Position numbers and translations under genes: made by a program
Shown: positions 1-10,700 of the stretch, one piece after another
How the letters are laid out: every line of letters begins with the position of its first letter
Numbering within the stretch: position 1 is the first letter of the stretch
NCBI GenBank assembly: GCA_916610825.1
Contig: OU744453.1
Span: 10,931,826-10,995,825, forward strand
Direction of reading: 5' to 3'
DNA: 64,000 nt
DNA from: Haliclystus octoradiatus
Taxonomy: Eukaryota; Cnidaria; Staurozoa; Stauromedusae; Haliclystidae
The notes under the pieces: model-generated
What the model was told of the DNA's origin: nothing
Database searches by the model: none
What the model saw: the letters and a program-made list of their open reading frames with translations, nothing else

Positions 1-643
1 CGTTTATACATCGGCAAATAGCATACGAATGCTACCAGTTTAGTTAGAAGGTTCGAAAATTTCAGCTTGCGATGCCTCAATTGTTGAAAGCAAATATACC
101 AAATACAGTACACACACTTAATTGTAGTAGCCTTTACTATTGCATTCCATGTGATTGTAGTGCAAATGCACCACTTGCTTTAAGCCCTTTATGACGGTTT
201 GAATTCCAATCAGTAAGCCTATATTCCAACTCCAAAAATAAATAACTCATTCATTCTGTTGTACGTTGGGTGATAATATATAATCAAGTTGCATTGCTTC
301 TATATTTCAACCTGACTTACTTACTTAAAAAAATCATTTGAAGCGCTTGATATAGAATATCAGGAAGCTTTGAAGAGGCCATGTAGTTGTAGATGTTGAA
401 TTTACTTATTTTAGGGATAATACATTTTTAATTTGTAAAACAGGTACTACAGCAGCTGCTAACTGCAGTCAAATTTCTATGTTTTCTACATGGCAGCTCT
501 AGTGTTGCTAACCTTCATGTAGATATTGCTTGCTTATCTGCCTGAGGGCGATACAGTAGATGCAATAACAGTCAACAGTTGTATAAAGAAATTGTAGCAA
601 TTTGCCAATTCTGGTTACGTTTGAATGAATTGTTTATTCTTAG
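1..643. other. Unannotated flank or upstream intron of the prokineticin-like gene
   Basis: This is AT-rich sequence with no convincing exon, RNA gene or repeat. It ends in an acceptor-like pyrimidine-rich stretch and AG at 642-643, directly before the first recognised exon. A signal-peptide exon is expected upstream of 644. I looked for an ATG followed by a hydrophobic run and a phase-0 GT donor and found none that I could support, so that exon is probably left of the window. Confidence 0.4.
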
Positions 644-769
644 AGATGTTATCGAAACTCTCGCTGTCAACTAATGAAGCAACAGTCTTGCTGTGTGAGT
701 GTCAATCATGGCATTGCTGTATGCCAGCCAAAAGTTGGCATTGGTCAAAGGTGTTCACCAACAATAAAG
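644..769 (+). CDS. Prokineticin/astakine-like peptide, N-terminal cysteine exon (partial gene)
   Basis: This exon encodes 42 residues of a small secreted cysteine-rich peptide. Prokineticins act on G-protein-coupled receptors in vertebrates, and related astakines are haematopoietic cytokines in arthropods. The frame starts after an AG at 642-643 and ends before GT at 770-771 (context AAAG/GTAATT), so it is exactly 42 codons in phase 0. Cysteines are at residues 2, 8, 16, 17, 27 and 37. The spacing is C-x5-C-x7-CC-x9-C-x9-C, very close to the prokineticin N-terminal half, where the first and last intervals are also 5 and 9. The exon begins one residue before the first cysteine. In vertebrates the receptor-activating N-terminal hexapeptide sits largely in the preceding exon, which is not visible here. 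An ATG at 674 lies inside the domain and is unlikely to be the real start. The family call rests on spacing and context, not on a database search. Confidence 0.78.
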
Positions 770-2825
770 GTAATTTTAGACAAATTGGTATCTGGTGCCC
801 TATATTTAATGTGCATTGAATATTTGACGTATGCGCATAATATTACATTTTCTAGATATCTAAATTATTAATGCTCGGTGGAATATCTCATTTAATTATC
901 CAACAATTTCAATGAATTATGTCAGGTTTTGGGTCAAATTTTATATTGTATATTTATCGGACAACTGTATGTCCTTCCCTTGTATGTATGTATTTATGTA
1001 TTTTGTCAAATATTCCCTTACATGTATTTTTCTTCAAAACTATGAACTGTTACATTCTGGCCTCAATTGCCCAAGACTCGTTGTGTATGTCATCGCTGTC
1101 TCACATATCTTTCGCAGTGGCACTGATAAACCGCACTCCACCAAATGCTTGTTTTAACTGTGGTTGATACATAGGCATGCGTTGAATCAGTGTTGTTGTG
1201 GCGCCATTTGCTTGCTTGGTAAACTCATTTGTGCCTCATGGAATCTTTAAAACCCTGGAATGAACACAATTTAATCATAAATCACAGGCCCACCTGCGCA
1301 ACTACGTCTACCATCCCGTCTACTATAGATTTGTTTTTCCGGATAATTTCCATAACAATGTCTACGTTTTACCGATGCTCTGATACGTTTCGATATAATT
1401 TACCAGAATTGTTTAATTTAGATAAATCGATTTACATAAATTTTCCAATGCTTTTGCTAAGATAACTGGAGCAACTGTTAATTTTCTTCTTCATCGAATG
1501 AGGCGGATGTAACCCCTTGACAATGGAATTTCAAGAATGTGTACATAGGGCGTTAATTAGTGTAATCAAAAAGACCCCTGTCAAGTATGTTCCAGAATAT
1601 AAACCTATAAAATGCACTGCGGTAATCATTAAATGTCAAAATCATCATCAAACAATGAATTCTATGCCGCGCTGTTCCATGTAGATTCGTATTAAGCATT
1701 CAACCATATCCCATCCAGTGGTATGGGACAAAGTAAATTAATTGATAAGAACGTTTTTTACTATATTTGTAAATAATATTTCAAACAAGATATGATATCA
1801 ATAAACCTGTAATCCTGTAATTCTTTACTGTATAACGCATACTGTATGCTGGACGACTCTTTGGTAGCAACTCGAGATAATTAAACTTGAAACTTATCAA
1901 TTAGTCAATTACAGTACCAATCAATACATCAATATGCAGCCATAAACGATCTAAATGTGTGCAAATCCAATCAGATTTCGTGTCGGATCCAGATTGACTT
2001 TCGATCGGATCGGATTGACATAATTCTGTCTGATTAAATCGGATTTTGAGAATATTGTACATTGTATTTGCAGTTTCTTCAGAAAATCCGATCCGACGCA
2101 CACCTATAACACGAACCATCTTGCTCCATGCAACCATTTTATATAGTAAGGCCTGAAATTATCTTCAACTTGGTTCCTGGTTGGGACCGTTTTGTTGTGG
2201 TTTTGGAGATCAAAGAATCGGTCTCGATTAGCGTATGTCTATAGTTCGTGCATGTGCTGTGCCGTGCCCTGAACCTGCCGATCCTATTCCCATTTGCATT
2301 TGAATAAATTGGTTGAGACCTAATAAAGTCGCTCCCAACAGGCTGGATAGGTATTCGATACTCTCATTGAAGGTTTTCGTGTTCGTTACAAACGCTATTC
2401 CGTAGTCGTTCTTCAGCTTTCAGTTGGTGCATAATAAGGAGCAGCATGGCATCCACAAAAACGGACCTTTTCATTTCAATTGGCACCTGCACGGGCGGTA
2501 CTGGATACTTCGTGGATAGATGATATAGATCACTCACACGTGATAACCGAAATTATGCAGGCCTATAGAGGTATGCCTATAGAAACATATCGTAAAAGTA
2601 CAGTATAAGCGCCTATGGCAAATAAGAGCAACCAACATCAAATTAATTACTGTATTGGTTTAAAATGTCTTAAAATGTATATGATATTGATATCCGCCAA
2701 CTTTTATATTTAGAAACTCAGAATTTTCAGTCTGATACCTTGTGTGCTTGTGATACTTTCTACGGCAATGATAAATTGGAATTCACTTTTGTTGTATTTA
2801 TGGCATGTTTTATTTACTGTTTTAG
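770..2825 (+). other. Intron of the prokineticin-like gene
   Basis: About 2.06 kb lies between a GT donor (770-771) and an AG acceptor (2824-2825) preceded by a T-rich tract. Both flanking exons are in phase 0. The interval is AT-rich and holds a possible small MITE-like element at 1957-2103. A 25-codon ATG frame at 2446-2523 has no recognisable similarity. Nothing else was recognised. The extent depends on the two exons belonging to one transcript. Confidence 0.65.
1957..2103. repeat. Possible small MITE-like element with GTGTGC ends
   Basis: The stretch begins GTGTGC and ends GCACAC, 147 bp apart. Inside, variants of a GGATCGGATT/AATCCGATCC motif occur in both orientations, which gives imperfect inverted terminal arms. 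No target-site duplication was identified. It could be a short non-autonomous transposon or a chance accumulation of the motif. A second genomic copy would settle it. Confidence 0.3.
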
Positions 2826-3020
2826 CCTGTTATCCTGTACGATGGAAGTGTAGTTCAGAACCGCTGTGGCTGTGCTTCGGGTCTGACTTGTACGAGAATC
2901 ACGAGGAAAGCGCGAAAGAGGTCGAAGAAAAGGAGGCGGCCACTTCGCCAGAAGTACAAATGCCTACCATCTCCGACAGAAGCTCCTGAATTGTCGGAAA
3001 TCCATGTTTACAATTCTTGA
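2826..3020 (+). CDS. Prokineticin/astakine-like peptide, C-terminal exon with basic insert
   Basis: This exon carries 64 codons plus TGA at 3018-3020, opening in phase 0 after the acceptor AG at 2824-2825. Cysteines are at exon residues 14, 16, 22 and 46. The core C-G-C-A-S-G-L-T-C is the prokineticin C-x-C-x5-C motif, and K-Y-K-C-L-P matches the conserved aromatic-basic-cysteine close of the family. With the upstream exon the total is ten cysteines, the family number. Between the last two cysteines lie 23 residues, against about nine in typical prokineticins. The extra residues are strongly basic (RKARKR, then SKKRRR, residues 27-38), with dibasic and furin-like sites. A basic insert is also known from the long isoform of mammalian PROK2, though homology of the two inserts is not shown. 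After the domain come 18 polar and acidic residues. An overlapping frame open to 2989 is a shadow: it has none of this pattern. Confidence 0.78.
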   Translation, partial: PVILYDGSVVQNRCGCASGLTCTRITRKARKRSKKRRRPLRQKYKCLPSPTEAPELSEIHVYNS

Positions 3021-3600
3021 AACGATTTCTCAAAGAAGCAACAATTTTTATTCATAGATTGCAAAACAGCTGGTTCAAAATTCAGGACGGCATTTATCAG
3101 CGACAATTCTATTGCATTGCTGTACACGGAAGCCTGTTCAATCAGGTATTCCACAGTGTTTATTTATTGGCATTTGCAAGCCGCAAGTTTTCGGTACGGG
3201 TTTACTAGTAAGGTGATAATATACCCACATCCACTTGCAAATATAGCATTAAATGGTATAAATTATGACGTTGCTCGAAAGCAGCATGAAAATAATGTTA
3301 ACTTATATTTACTGATAGAGATACGTAAAAAACGTAACTAATATATACTTAGCATATATATGCACACCCATATACGTATAAATATAATATATGTGTATAT
3401 ATATACATAGAGATTTACTCTTGCCTTGTACATATCTCCTTTCATACATATTGTACTAATTCAGGTCTAATTAAAACGGCGATGTAAATCCGATCATATA
3501 TAGTCACTAAGATCCGATATGCATGGATAATGTATTTTGTATAGCCTGCATACTAGCTATAAAGCAATAAATAAATAATACACAATCAATTACATTATTA
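3021..3600 (+). other. Probable 3' UTR and AT-rich downstream sequence
   Basis: After the TGA at 3018-3020 no further exon is visible. Overlapping AATAAA signals at 3566-3571 and 3570-3575 are the first clear run of polyadenylation hexamers and could end the transcript about 0.55 kb past the stop. This is inference: no transcript evidence is available, and AATAAA is common in sequence this AT-rich. Confidence 0.3.
3341..3409. repeat. Imperfect AT/TATA microsatellite
   Basis: A run of alternating T and A with interruptions (ATATATAC, CATATATATG, GTATATATATAC) lies in the presumed 3' UTR or just past it. It is simple sequence with no further recognisable content. Confidence 0.7.
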
Positions 3601-3783
3601 TTGTTCGTTCAATCTGTTATCTCGCGAGAGCAAAGGCTCCCACGTGTCTCTCTTCTATAGTCTATTTTCTGTGTTCAGTCAGAGCTAGGGGTATGGTATG
3701 AATTGAATAAGATTACAGATAAAATTCAAAACGTTTGGACTTTGGAGTAAATGATAGTAGTAAAGGGTTACCACACACTTGTC
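3601..3783. other. Unannotated spacer
   Basis: No gene, RNA or repeat was recognised. It separates the presumed end of the prokineticin-like transcript from the foldback element. Confidence 0.5.
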
Positions 3784-3930
3784 ATGTTTGTATTCATTTT
3801 TACTAAACGAGATAAAGTCAGGAGACTCGAGTGAAGCGCTAAAAAATCACGAGCTCCGAGCGAATGACTTTTAGCTTCCCGAGTGTCTCCTAACTTTTCC
3901 TCGTTTAGTAGATATGAATACAACAAACAT
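3784..3930. repeat. Foldback (hairpin) MITE-like element, about 147 bp
   Basis: Two long arms are near-reverse complements. The left arm (about 3784-3838) contains TACTAAACGAG, AAAGTCAGGAGAC and GTGAAGC. The right arm (about 3871-3930) contains GCTTCCCGAGTGTCTCC, AACTTT and CTCGTTTAGTA. The centre, around GAGCTC, is itself partly self-complementary. The whole unit would fold into one long imperfect hairpin. There is no coding potential. This is typical of foldback or MITE elements mobilised in trans, but the family was not identified. Confidence 0.7.
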
Positions 3931-4560
3931 TTGCAATATATGGCAACGCTTTTCTAAAATAAAACAAACGTCAGAATCCCGTTCGAGCGCGAATTTGCAA
4001 ATCACGATTTCACAATTTAATGTTGAAATCCAATTCATAAACCAGGCAAAGGGATTTCTACAACAGACAACAAGATAGATATCGTTGAATAAAGAAAGAC
4101 AGATACAAAAACGGCTGTTATTTAAACTGTACAATAGTTCTCTAAGAAATTAATGTTACTACGGTGGCTTTTTGATGGAATGAAGAGGACTGTATATGTG
4201 ATAAAATGATTTGGTTATATTGCTCAGATACCATGCACGTAATAGATGATTATGCCTTGATTCTTATTTGCTATGTGTATTATGTGTATATATAATATTA
4301 ATGAATAATTGTTAGATAGATAGAAGTTTATTTCAATCATTGAAAAGTACATACCGAGTAGGCAAGTTTTACATTGAGTAATTGAATTTACAATGATTGT
4401 TGTCACCCCTTAAGCAGTTTTGCTTGTTTATTGGGGGACAAAGTTATTTACATTTTGATTTACTTAACAATAAAAACAAATGAATAAAAAGAGGAAGTCA
4501 TAAAAAGAAGGTAAAGTGAAAAAAATAAAATAAATGTAAAAGGAAGAAATATGTATATAG
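3931..4560. other. Unannotated AT-rich spacer
   Basis: No exon, RNA gene or clear repeat was recognised. Short open frames on the minus strand are low-complexity and lack codon structure or family motifs. Confidence 0.5.
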
Positions 4561-4568
4561 GGCCTACT

Positions 4569-4597
4569 GTATATATATAATATATATATATATATAA
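4569..4597. repeat. (AT)n microsatellite
   Basis: Two runs of alternating A and T are joined by an AA step. The tract is flanked on both sides by TAGGCCTAC or AGGCCTAC, so a short GGCCTAC motif brackets it. Confidence 0.8.
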
Positions 4598-4610
4598 CTT
4601 TTCTAGGCCT

Positions 4611-4804
4611 ACGGATGTTAAATACATGATGTATATAATAGTTAAGTTAAAACTTGAAAACATCAGTTGAGATATGGTAAGTAGCATTAGTTAATAGTTA
4701 TCTAGAATCTAGATACGGATGTTAAATACATAATGTATAATAGCAATGTTGTAAAATATTAGTTGAGATATAGTAACATTAATCATCTAAATATGGATGT
4801 TAGT
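4611..4804 (+). repeat. Two-copy diverged tandem duplication
   Basis: A first copy from 4611 (ACGGATGTTAAATACAT...) of about 104 bp is followed at 4715 by a shorter second copy of about 79 bp with the same opening. Both copies share the later blocks AGTTGAGATAT and CATTA. A third partial start, ATGGATGTTAG, follows at about 4794. Copies differ by indels, so the duplication is not recent. Confidence 0.65.
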
Positions 4805-6239
4805 TGTCAAGCATGCGATCTTTAATTAAATGCCCAAAGTTTGTTGAAGAAGGGTCGATGTCATAGAACTTTTTGTTGTTCCAAAGGTAAAAGGTAGTCT
4901 ATAATTTGGAAGGTTTTGCATGAAAGTTGTTGCAGTGAATGGGATGTGAAAGATATCACGTTTTCTCTTATCAATTTTAATGCATATAAAGTTAGAAGAT
5001 ATAATTTCAGGAGCACGATTGAACTGAACAATTTTTTGTAAGACAGCAAAAATTTTCAAAAGATATAAATCTTCTGATTTCAATATGCTCAAGCTTAACT
5101 GTTACCGACAATTTAGTGATGAGTTCTTAATCTTGTATGTGTATCTCCTGAAGGTGACTGATGAATGAAATCAAAGATATGACAACCAATGACTTCTATT
5201 TTAAGTATTTTATTAAACATAATAAATGTTGCAGTATGTATATATGACTGCATAACACAACGTGATGAATTGAACTGTAACTTAACTCTGTGTTAGCAAT
5301 TGAATATATGTTGAAAGTGAATTGTATTTATATGAATGTTACATGCCTAAGGTATAATATTAATGGGGTTTCACGCATGTATACAGAACGTGTTCTATTG
5401 TAAATATTACTGCACCAATATTTTTAGGTTGTAATTTAGTTAAATGTTGGCAATATATGAATGTAAATTATGAATATAAATTAAACTAATGATTATAATA
5501 AATTTAACTACGGCATGGTTTTAATAATAAAGGTTGATAATGTATATTCGTAATATTTTGTACGAAGGCGAAGCTAACAAATGTACTAGAAATGTATTGT
5601 AAATTGCAGGTTTACCTTTCACAGCGAGGCGTAGCCTATAATTTTCTTCCATTCTGTGTTTTTATTCTGCATGCTGCACGACTAGTGACTCATTTACCAT
5701 GCTTTTAATTAAATATAAACATCTTGAGCTATATATCGTTTTGTAAATCGCTGCTATAATTTAAGTTTTATTGGATTGTTATCGGAAAGTTATAATTTCT
5801 GCATTTGATCACAGATCGAACTTTTTAAAGCTAGCGGTTTTTCCCGGTTTTCGGAGCCATGTTTTACCCTAAAGGATTTCATGCACGCTCTTTCGACAAA
5901 TCAGATAGAAAGCAGAAAACCTTCGTGATATTTTAGAATTTAAATTAATTACCTAAAAATATTTAATAGCAAAACTTTGCTGATCTTATCTCGAGACAAC
6001 AGGGTCACTGCAAAGGTCATCAATCATCATCATCCGAATTGTCAATTTCTTTTCAAATTCCCACATGACTAATCATCATGATAATTGAGCCCTTGTGAGG
6101 CGTTCTTTCAATTTCGAACTTTCGAACGCCGGAGTTCTGCAAAACCAGTAATGATGTTTTGTCTGTTCGATTATCCTAAACTTTATATAATTTTATCCTT
6201 TAACATCTTGGAAGGATTTTCCGTGCACTATTTTAACTT
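4805..6239. other. Unannotated AT-rich region
   Basis: No gene is supported. An 88-codon minus-strand frame at 4826-5092 has no recognised motif, no splice context and biased AT composition, so I do not call it. No tRNA or rRNA, and no repeat longer than a few tens of bases, was seen. Confidence 0.5.
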
Positions 6240-6324
6240 TTAAAATTGGAAATTGGACTTTGAATGTTTCTTACACTGAAACAAACGATACAATTTACTT
6301 TTTATCTTATGGCATACTCAGATA
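6240..6324 (+). repeat. Left edge of the 209-bp satellite, interrupted by a transposon
   Basis: About 85 bp matches the satellite unit with many differences: a GAAATTGGACTTTGAATG segment, then CACTGAAACA, GATACAATTTACT and CATACTCAGATA. It breaks off at 6324 where the transposon begins. The same unit resumes after the second target duplication with ATCGAAGTGGTTTAA. It is the most diverged unit, as expected at an array edge. Confidence 0.7.
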
Positions 6325-7748
6325 CATAGGCGTAGGGGAAAATTTCCAAATAGGGGGCAAAAACGGTTTTGCCCGAAAAATAATTTCCGGGAAATGTTGT
6401 TATAAGAGGTAACTCACATGCAAAATTGCAGAAGATATATCATAGGATACAAACACAAACATCATAGGCCTCCTTCAGCCCCACAAATTTCTTAATACCG
6501 TCATTACATAATTGAAACATATTCATTTTACATTCATTTTAAGCAATTATACGATTATATAATTATTTTGCTGAGTTCAATAAGCCGTTATCAGCTCTTC
6601 CATTCCTCTTGCAGCTTAGCTTTACGGTGTAAATAATAATTTTCATTGCTCCCTGTAGTGGATCGTTATAAAGACCGTTTAGTCATAATTGGTTCAAGTA
6701 GGCCATCCTATTTTAGGCATTTACTTTTATTTCCTGAGATTGTTTGGACAACTTTGCGCAGAATATTTTGCTGCATATAACAGTCTATTTTAGGCACCGT
6801 AAAATACACTTTCATATGCAGCACTGGATTATGTATTTAATTTGAAAGAGTGAGACACGCCTATTTTATGCCAAGTAGTGAACCAATAGTAACCGCTCTT
6901 AAATAGTAGTCTTTTAAATAAATCAAGTCCTGCAAGTTAACATAGTGAAAATGTTCACGTTGCGTTGAAGACATACCGAAGTTCAAATTGTTTAGCAACA
7001 ATCAATAATGGAACAATCATGGAAACAACTATGAAGAGGAATAGGCACCTGAAAAGAGTTTGGTGTTAGATAAACAGCTTCTGTTACTTTGGCACTTTAT
7101 TGATTTGCTTCACTAATCCCTATGTGATCTGATGCAAAGAATTGTTGCGAGCGGAGCGAGAAAGAAAATTTGGATTATTGCTTTCTGATTAATTTCGTTA
7201 TATTTTTCAGGATAATGTTACGTATAACCCGCGAAATACCGAATGACTGAATAATTTCATAGCAAAGAGATATAAGAAATAGCTTGATCTGCCCGAAAAT
7301 TGGCCTAAAAAATTTCCACTTACACATTTGGGTCAATGTAACAGTTCTCATGTCATCACGGTCGTAATCTTTTTAGACTTTAAAGTATAAAGCGTGTAGC
7401 TGAGTTCTGGATTTTTCATATTGCAAAACGGATGGGGGTGGAATCGCCAAAATGATTTAGCGATATAGCAACAATTATTATTGCATAAAATTATGAATAT
7501 TACATTGGAACATGATAAGAAGAAGGCTTGCGACTAGGCTTACCATGCATAGTATACTCCTGTTCATAAAACTGTTTTTGTGAAGTGTTGAATTTTATTA
7601 ATACACAGGAAATTTCCAGAACACTTCCATTCACTGTAACACAAAAAACTTGTAATTTGTTGATTTGCCCAAAAAATTGCCCGAATTTTTTTCTCAGATA
7701 CGTTTGGGGGGGCAAATGCCCCCCTGCCCCCTAGCTCCTACGCCTATG
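6325..7748. mobile_element. Non-autonomous hAT-like DNA transposon, 1,424 bp, with perfect 8-bp TSD
   Basis: The left end CATAGGCGTAGG (6325-6336) is the exact reverse complement of the right end CCTACGCCTATG (7737-7748). Subterminal GGGGGCA and TGCCCCC blocks extend the inverted ends imperfectly. The octamer CTCAGATA flanks both sides (6317-6324 and 7749-7756), which is the target-duplication length of the hAT superfamily. Removing the element and one octamer rebuilds the satellite sequence CATACTCAGATATCGAAGTG, close to the CATACTCAGACATGTATCGAAGTG of intact units. The interior contains no transposase; short frames are not conserved coding. It would depend on a transposase supplied elsewhere. 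The ends do not begin with the usual hAT CAGNG, so assignment to hAT rests mainly on TSD length. Confidence 0.85.
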
Positions 7749-7756
7749 CTCAGATA

Positions 7757-10700
7757 TCGAAGTGGTTTAAAAAAGCTAGAGGGAAATAAGAGCCGGATTT
7801 TCACTTTCTCGACTTTGAATGTCTCTCACACTAAAACGAGAGATACAATTCACTATCTATCTTAGTATGTCATAATCAGACATGTATCGAAATGATTTAA
7901 AAAAAACTAAATGTAAACATATAAAGTCTATATTTAATAACAGCCATGCATCTACGTTGACTTAAGTCTTCATTTCACTACTTTTCAGATGTTGAAAAAG
8001 GCTGGTATTCAACTTTCTCCACTTTAAATGTCTCTCATATTAAAACACGGGATATACAATTCACTATCTATATATGTTAGTATGTCATACTCAGGCATGC
8101 ATCGAAATGATTTAAAAAAACTAAATGTAAACATATAAAGTCTATATTTAATAACAGCCATGCATCTACGTTGACTTAAGTCTTCATTTCACTACTTTTC
8201 AGATGTTGAAAAAGGCTGGTATTCAACTTTCTCCACTTTAAATGTCTCTCATATTAAAAAACAGGAGATACAATTCACTATCTATATATGCTAGTATGTC
8301 ATACTCAGACATGTATCGAAGTGATTTAAAAGAACTAAATGTAAAAATATAAAGTCTATATTTAATAACAGCCATCTACGTTGACTTAAGTCTCATTTCA
8401 CTAATTTTCAGATTTTGAAATAGGCTGGATTTCAGCTTTCTCCATTTCAAAAGTATGTCACACTGAAACAGGTGATACAATTTACTATCTATATATGTTA
8501 GTATGTCATACTCAGACATGTATCGAAATGATTTACTACGTTGACTTAAGTCTCATTTCACTACTTTTCAGATTTTGAAATAGGCTGGTTTTCAACTTTC
8601 TCCACTTTAAATGTCTCTCATATTAAAAAACAGGAGATACAATTCACTATCTATATATGTTAGTATGTCATCCTCAGACATGTATCGAAGTGATTTAAAA
8701 GAACTAAATGTAAAAATATAAAGTCTATATTTAATTACAGCCATCTACGTTGACTTAAGTCTCATTTCACTACTTTTGAGATTTTGAAATAGGCTGGTTT
8801 TCAACTTTCTCCACTTTAAATGTCTCTCATATTAAAACACGGGAGATACAATTCACTATCTATATATGTTAGTATGTCATACTCAGACATGTATCGAAAT
8901 GATTTACTACGTTGACTTAAGTCTCATTTCACTACTTTTCAGATTTTGAAATAGGCTGGTTTTCAACTTTCTCCACTTTAAATGTCTCTCATATTAAAAA
9001 ACGAGAGATACAATTCACTATCTATATATGTTAGTATGTTATACCCAGACATGTATCGAAGTGATTTAAAAGAACTAAATGTAAAAATATAAAGTCTATG
9101 TTTAATAACAGCCATCTACGTTGACTTAAGTCTCATTTCACTACTTTTGAGATTTTGAAATAGGCTGGTTTTCAACTTTCTCCACTTTAAATGTCTCTCA
9201 TATTAAAAAACGAGAGATACAATTCACTATCTATATATGTTAGTATGTCATACTCAGACATGTATCGAAATGATTTACTACGTTGACTTAGGTCTCATTT
9301 CACTACTTTTCAGATTTTGAAATAGGCTGGTTTTCAACTTTCCCCACTTTAAATGTCTCTCATATTAAAACACGGGATATACAATTCACTATCTATATAT
9401 GTTAGTATGTCATACTCAGGCATGTATCGAAATGATTTAAAAGAACTAAATGTAAAAATATAAAGTCTATATTTAATTACAGCCATCTACGTTGACTTAA
9501 GTCTCATTTCACTAATTTTCAGATTTTGAAATAGGCTGGTTTTCAACTTTCCCCACTTTAAATGTCTCTCATATTAAAAAACGAGAGATACAATTCACTA
9601 TCTATATATGTTAGTATGTCATCCTCAGACCTGTATCGAAGTGATTTAAAAGAACTAAATGTAAAAATATAAAGTCTATATTTAATAACAGCCATCTACG
9701 TTGACTTAAGTCTCATTTCACTAATTTTCAGATTTTGAAATAGGCTGGTTTTCAACTTTCCCCACTTTAAATGTCTCTCATATTAAAACACGGGAGATAC
9801 AATTCACTATCTATATATGTTAGTATGTCATACTCAGACATGTATCGAAGTGATTTAAAAGAACTAAATGTAAAAATATAAAGTCTATGTTTAATAACAG
9901 CCATCTACGTTGACTTAAGTCTCATTTCACTACTTTTCAGATTTTGAAATAGGCTGGTTTTCAACTTTCCCCACTTTAAATGTCTCTCATATTAAAACAC
10001 GGGAGATACAATTCACTATCTATATATGTTAGTATGTCATCCTCAGACATGTATCGAAATGATTTAAAAGAACTAAATGTAAAAATATAAAGTCTATATT
10101 TAATTACAGCCATCTACGTAATTGACTTAAGTCTCATTTCACTAATTTTCAGATTTTGAAATAGGCTGGTTTTCAACTTTCCCCACTTTAAATGTCTCTC
10201 ATATTAATACACGGGAGATACAATTCACTATCTATATCTGTTAGTATGTTATACTCAGACATGTATCGAAGTGATTTAAAAAAACTAAATGTAAAAACAT
10301 AAAGTCTATATTTAATTACAGCCATCTACGTTGACTTAAGTCTCATTTCACTACTTTTCAGATTTTGAATTAGGCTAGTTTTCAACTTTCCCCACTTCAA
10401 ATGTCTCTCATATTAAAACACGGGAGATACAATTCACTATCTATATATGTTAGTATGTCATACTCAGGCATGTATCGAAATGATTTAAAAAAACTAAATG
10501 TAAAAACATAAAGTCTATATTTAATTACAGCCATCTACGTTGGCTTAAGTCTCATTTCACTACTTTTCAGATTTTGAAATAGGCTGGTTTTCAACTTTCC
10601 CCACTTTAAATGTCTCTCATATTAAAAAACGAGAGATACAATTCACTATCTATATATGTTAGTATGTCATACTCAGACATGTATCGAAGTGATTTAAAAG

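Noticed and set aside
625-819. 64-codon frame overlapping the first prokineticin exon
   Set aside because: It is a frame shadow; it lacks the cysteine spacing and ignores the splice borders.
2446-2523. Short ATG frame in the intron as the missing signal-peptide exon
   Set aside because: It lies downstream of the first cysteine exon, encodes 25 residues without a hydrophobic core, and ends in a stop and not a phase-0 donor.
3871-4134. 87-codon minus-strand frame
   Set aside because: It overlaps the right arm of the foldback element and has no family similarity that I can see.
4826-5092. 88-codon minus-strand frame
   Set aside because: No recognisable motif or splice context; the composition matches the surrounding AT-rich DNA.
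7500-7715. 71-codon minus-strand frame in the transposon
   Set aside because: It spans the subterminal inverted-repeat region and does not resemble a transposase.
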